Assembly: GCF_003384035.1 (NCBI RefSeq)
Contig: NZ_QQAK01000011.1
Span: forward strand, 310,001 to 374,000
Direction: 5' to 3'
Source: Sporosarcina sp. BI001-red
GTDB lineage: Bacteria > Bacillota > Bacilli > Bacillales_A > Planococcaceae
Length of the DNA: 64,000 bases
Shown here: positions 61,367 to 64,000 of the stretch, piece by piece
Position numbering within the stretch: the stretch's first letter is position 1
How the letters are laid out: the number at the start of each line of letters is the position of its first letter
Notes under the pieces: generated by a model
What the model saw: the letters and a program-made list of their open reading frames with translations, nothing else
What the model was told of the DNA's origin: nothing
Database searches by the model: none
Program-made: the position numbers and the translations under genes

Positions 61367-62447
61367 GGAGAAAAAAATTCGTCCTGCTTTAGATAAAACC
61401 GTATTTCATAAAGACTCATTTACCCAACAGGACAAACAAACTGTCCGACGAAAAATTCAACGCACACAACGCCCATCCCGATTCGTTCCCGCTATTGTTG
61501 GTACACTGTTTGCTGTATCCTTAGTTTTCATTGGAATATTTTTAATGAACACTAAGCTGATGGATTCTGCAAAACAAAATGGCTTATCTAATGAAGATAT
61601 GAATAATACAGGGGCGTTCACGATAGCAAACCTTTCTGCAGGACCTTTTCTTACCAATGAAACCTATTACATTGTCCTGCCAATAACCTGGAATGGGAAT
61701 AGTACAGCAACTATTAAAGAGGTTGAATTGTTTAAAGAGAATCAGCAAACCCTTCAAACATCCGATGGAATTTCTTATACATTCTACGGTGGTGACGCAG
61801 CAAAAAGGCCTGGTGTTTATGCGCGGGACCAGATTGGTGAAATTTCTGATATTCATGGCGTTGAGATTGAAAAAGAAAGCAGTTTAATTTTAGAAGTTTC
61901 ACTGAGAATTGTAGTTCCTGATAAATCCCGGACCATTAAGATTCGTTATTCCGTGGACGGTGAAGACAAAGAACAGAACCTTACAACAGGCGTGGTCCAA
62001 GGATTGGAAACATTGCCTGAAGATACGTCTAGTGAATTGGGTTCCATTGAGTTGAACACTGCAGAACAGAATGTATATACTGCATTTGAAAAAGATTTAG
62101 ATACTCAACATTTAGTTGGATTATCGCCTATGAGCGTTGCAAAACTTTACATCCAAGCCTCTTATCTAGAAGATCACGAGGTAGTCTATGCACTTTACAC
62201 AGACCGCAAAGAATACACTCAATGGAGTGAAAAGGAAGACCGAGCGATTCCGGATTCTGACCGCGGCACACGGGAACAATTGACCCAGCAGTTTCGAAAC
62301 TTTGAACAGGGGCGTTTTCTTCAGACGAGTAAGATTGAAGGCTATATTGAATACTATCCAAACAGCAACAACGAACCACCTTCTGGATTTCAATTGATCA
62401 AAAACAAAGACGGCATTTGGCAAGTTGCATTCATGCCGATTCAGTAA
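61356..62447 (+). CDS. Membrane protein, probable anti-sigma factor partner
   Basis: A 363-residue protein with a basic cytoplasmic N-terminus (~44 residues), one membrane helix (about 45-67, FVPAIVGTLFAVSLVFIGIFLM) and a large extracytoplasmic part. The overlap with the ECF sigma gene and this topology make it the likely anti-sigma or sensor. No zinc-binding HxxxCxxC motif is visible, so it is not a ZAS-type protein. The extracellular domain is not recognised. Confidence 0.75.
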   Translation: MKNKEKKIRPALDKTVFHKDSFTQQDKQTVRRKIQRTQRPSRFVPAIVGTLFAVSLVFIGIFLMNTKLMDSAKQNGLSNEDMNNTGAFTIANLSAGPFLTNETYYIVLPITWNGNSTATIKEVELFKENQQTLQTSDGISYTFYGGDAAKRPGVYARDQIGEISDIHGVEIEKESSLILEVSLRIVVPDKSRTIKIRYSVDGEDKEQNLTTGVVQGLETLPEDTSSELGSIELNTAEQNVYTAFEKDLDTQHLVGLSPMSVAKLYIQASYLEDHEVVYALYTDRKEYTQWSEKEDRAIPDSDRGTREQLTQQFRNFEQGRFLQTSKIEGYIEYYPNSNNEPPSGFQLIKNKDGIWQVAFMPIQ

Positions 62448-62452
62448 CAGAG

Positions 62453-62510
62453 AAAACCAGTGGATTGTTACGAAAGAGCTCTATGCTCATCGTCCAATCC
62501 ACTGGTTTTT
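62453..62510. terminator. Bidirectional Rho-independent terminator
   Basis: AAAACCAGTGGATTG and CAATCCACTGGTTTTT form a 15-bp stem between the convergent sigma operon and ABC-F gene. Confidence 0.92.
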
Positions 62511-62519
62511 AGTTATCTA

Positions 62520-64000
62520 TTAGCTATTCAGACTACGTAGCTGTCGGGACAACTCAAAAAACAGCTGATCTAGTTTGCTGTATTCTGGATTCCCCGGTGT
62601 CATCAGACTCAATTTTCCTAATACCGCCTGTAATTCTGTTTCAAGACGAAGCTTTTCTTGTTCTGATGAAGGAATGGGGGCAGAAGGCTCTCTACCTTCC
62701 CACTCCACTAAACTATACGGTACTTTACGAACGGTTCCATTTTCAAATAGCAGCAATCCACCTGCCATTCGCTCCGTAAAATATCGATCGTGTGATGCGA
62801 ATAGCAACGTTCCTGGGTAGGTCTCCAACGTCCGCTCCAGTTCTTCACGTGATGGAAGATCCAAATGATTTGTCGGTTCATCGAGCAATAGTACGTCTGT
62901 TTTTCTGCGAATGAAATCCAGCAACTTCACTTTCAACCGTTCACCTTGACTAAGTGCCCCGAGCGGCAGCTGCCATTGACCCGCCGTGAACCCTAAATTG
63001 GTCAACTGGATGCGAAGGAAACCTTGTTCCTCGTAAGATGGAGAATAAAAATATTCTGCCATCGTCAGTTCATCCGGTAAATCGAATGCGGTTTGGCGCA
63101 AGTATCCTAGCGTCATTCCCTCAGATAGCCAGACGTCCCCATCATAATCTAGTTCTCCTAAAAGCATGCGGAATAGAGTCGTTTTTCCTGAACCATTCGG
63201 TCCGAGCAGCGCAAGTCTCTCACCTGCTTGCACGGTAAACGAGGCACTCTTAAAAACCTGATTGGTTCCAAATGCTCTGCCTGCATCTTTCAACTCCAAT
63301 ATGCGCTTCCCTTTTTTCCTCAGTCCTTCCAGTTCAAACGAAACGGACGTTTCTGCAATAGGCATCTCCACTCGACTTTTTTTAAGTTCTGCTTCTAATC
63401 GCGTTCGCTTGGACTTAATTTGAACGTTCCGCTTTTTCACCTTCTTACGGTAATATTCTTTAGCTCCCATTGCACGGCCGCCTTTTTTCGTCGACATTGC
63501 GTGCCCTTTCGCAGACCATTTATCAAGCCGATCGATTTGTCCTTCGATCTCAGCAATATGCTCTTGCTGTTCATCGTAATGCTTTTGATGCACAATACGC
63601 TCGTGTTCTTTCTGCTTACGATAATCAGTGTAATTGCCTTCATAGACCGTCAGTTTGCCGTTTTCAATTTCAAAAACGAGATCGGCCAGATGGTCGATGA
63701 AATACCGGTCGTGGGAGACAAACAGCAATGTGCCTTCACGATCTTGAAGCGCTTGAATGAGTGTTTCCACACTTGCTGCGTCCAAATGATTGGTAGGTTC
63801 ATCCAACAGCAAAATTTCACGGTTTTCAGCAAGCGTAGTTGTAAGCCGCATTTTGACTCGCTCTCCACCGCTTGCATGGGTATATTCTACCTCTTTCGGC
63901 ACGTGCCAGTGACTGCGATTCTGAAGGAGTTCCGATTGTGTCCAGTCCACTGGCTCCTCTGTTTCAGCCTCTTGTTTGTAATATGAGATGGATGGTGTTC
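62520..64000 (-). CDS. ABC-F family ATPase (5' end outside window)
   Basis: The C-terminal ~490 residues of a soluble ABC-F protein; the frame is open to the right edge. Both ABC modules show a signature and Walker B (SGGERVKMRL with ILLLDEPTNHLDAAS; LSQGERLKVKL with VLLLDEPTNHLDLPS), and the second shows Walker A GPNGSGKTTLF. Between them is a charged linker of the kind that reaches into the ribosome. ABC-F proteins act on ribosomes and some give resistance to lincosamides, streptogramins or pleuromutilins (VmlR/Vga type). Whether this one does is open. Confidence 0.88.
   Translation of the reverse strand, partial: TPSISYYKQEAETEEPVDWTQSELLQNRSHWHVPKEVEYTHASGGERVKMRLTTTLAENREILLLDEPTNHLDAASVETLIQALQDREGTLLFVSHDRYFIDHLADLVFEIENGKLTVYEGNYTDYRKQKEHERIVHQKHYDEQQEHIAEIEGQIDRLDKWSAKGHAMSTKKGGRAMGAKEYYRKKVKKRNVQIKSKRTRLEAELKKSRVEMPIAETSVSFELEGLRKKGKRILELKDAGRAFGTNQVFKSASFTVQAGERLALLGPNGSGKTTLFRMLLGELDYDGDVWLSEGMTLGYLRQTAFDLPDELTMAEYFYSPSYEEQGFLRIQLTNLGFTAGQWQLPLGALSQGERLKVKLLDFIRRKTDVLLLDEPTNHLDLPSREELERTLETYPGTLLFASHDRYFTERMAGGLLLFENGTVRKVPYSLVEWEGREPSAPIPSSEQEKLRLETELQAVLGKLSLMTPGNPEYSKLDQLFFELSRQLRSLNS

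Overview
The window reads as chromosomal DNA of a low-to-moderate GC Gram-positive bacterium of the Bacillales, most likely Planococcaceae (Sporosarcina or Lysinibacillus-like). The support is strong AGGAGG ribosome-binding sites, frequent TTG/GTG starts, LxAC lipoboxes, a dppABCDE-ykf operon of Bacillus type, a bioD-A-Y-B order like that known from Lysinibacillus sphaericus, and a Bacillaceae-type interspersed repeat. The genus is inference. There is no phage, insertion sequence, CRISPR array, tRNA or rRNA.

Layout. 1-2.7 kb: the start of a FetA-like ABC ATPase, a KtrB-type K+ channel subunit and a CBS-domain protein. 2.8-8.5 kb: an App/Opp-type oligopeptide ABC operon (D-F-B-C-A order). 8.9-17.5 kb: a dppA-B-C-D-E-ykfB-ykfD-pcp operon for uptake and dismantling of murein-type and pyroglutamyl peptides. 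18-24 kb: an MFS carrier, a DmpA-like P1 peptidase, a FhuF-like iron reductase and pxpBCA (5-oxoprolinase), which would turn the 5-oxoproline released by Pcp into glutamate. 24.4-38.1 kb: a ureide nitrogen cluster with an MFS carrier, a two-component system, carbamate kinase, the three oxamate carbamoyltransferase subunits (AllH, AllG, AllF/FdrA), an alpha/beta hydrolase, ureidoglycolate dehydrogenase (AllD) and an allantoate amidohydrolase (AllC). Together these predict allantoate -> ureidoglycolate -> oxalurate -> oxamate + carbamoyl phosphate -> ATP + NH3 + CO2. 38.2-41.5 kb: a tiny CxxC membrane protein, a glutaredoxin, a CynX-type MFS carrier and a DAACS symporter. 41.7-46.2 kb: a laccase-domain protein and a glycerate module (CdaR-type regulator, glycerate kinase, GntP permease). 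46.2-52.2 kb: a coiled-coil protein, a PBP4-type carboxypeptidase, an LLM flavoprotein, an ABC exporter and a new small ORF. 52.3-56 kb: bioDAYB under a perfect BirA operator. 56-64 kb: a Bcr/CflA exporter with an ~0.8 kb array of 21-bp repeats beside it, a lipoprotein, SelO, an ECF sigma factor with its membrane partner, and the start of an ABC-F ATPase.

The strongest undescribed signal is a shared promoter architecture in front of the ureide-cluster MFS gene and fdrA/allF. Two 19-bp direct repeats lie exactly 31 bp apart, and the proximal copy sits exactly 10 bp upstream of a -10 box in both places. The response regulator encoded between them is the obvious candidate activator. Other notable items are the 21-bp repeat array, a perfect 10-bp inverted repeat over the promoter of the coiled-coil gene, an ECF autoregulatory promoter, and two small genes with good ribosome-binding sites. 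All distances and matches were read by eye, and no database search was possible.
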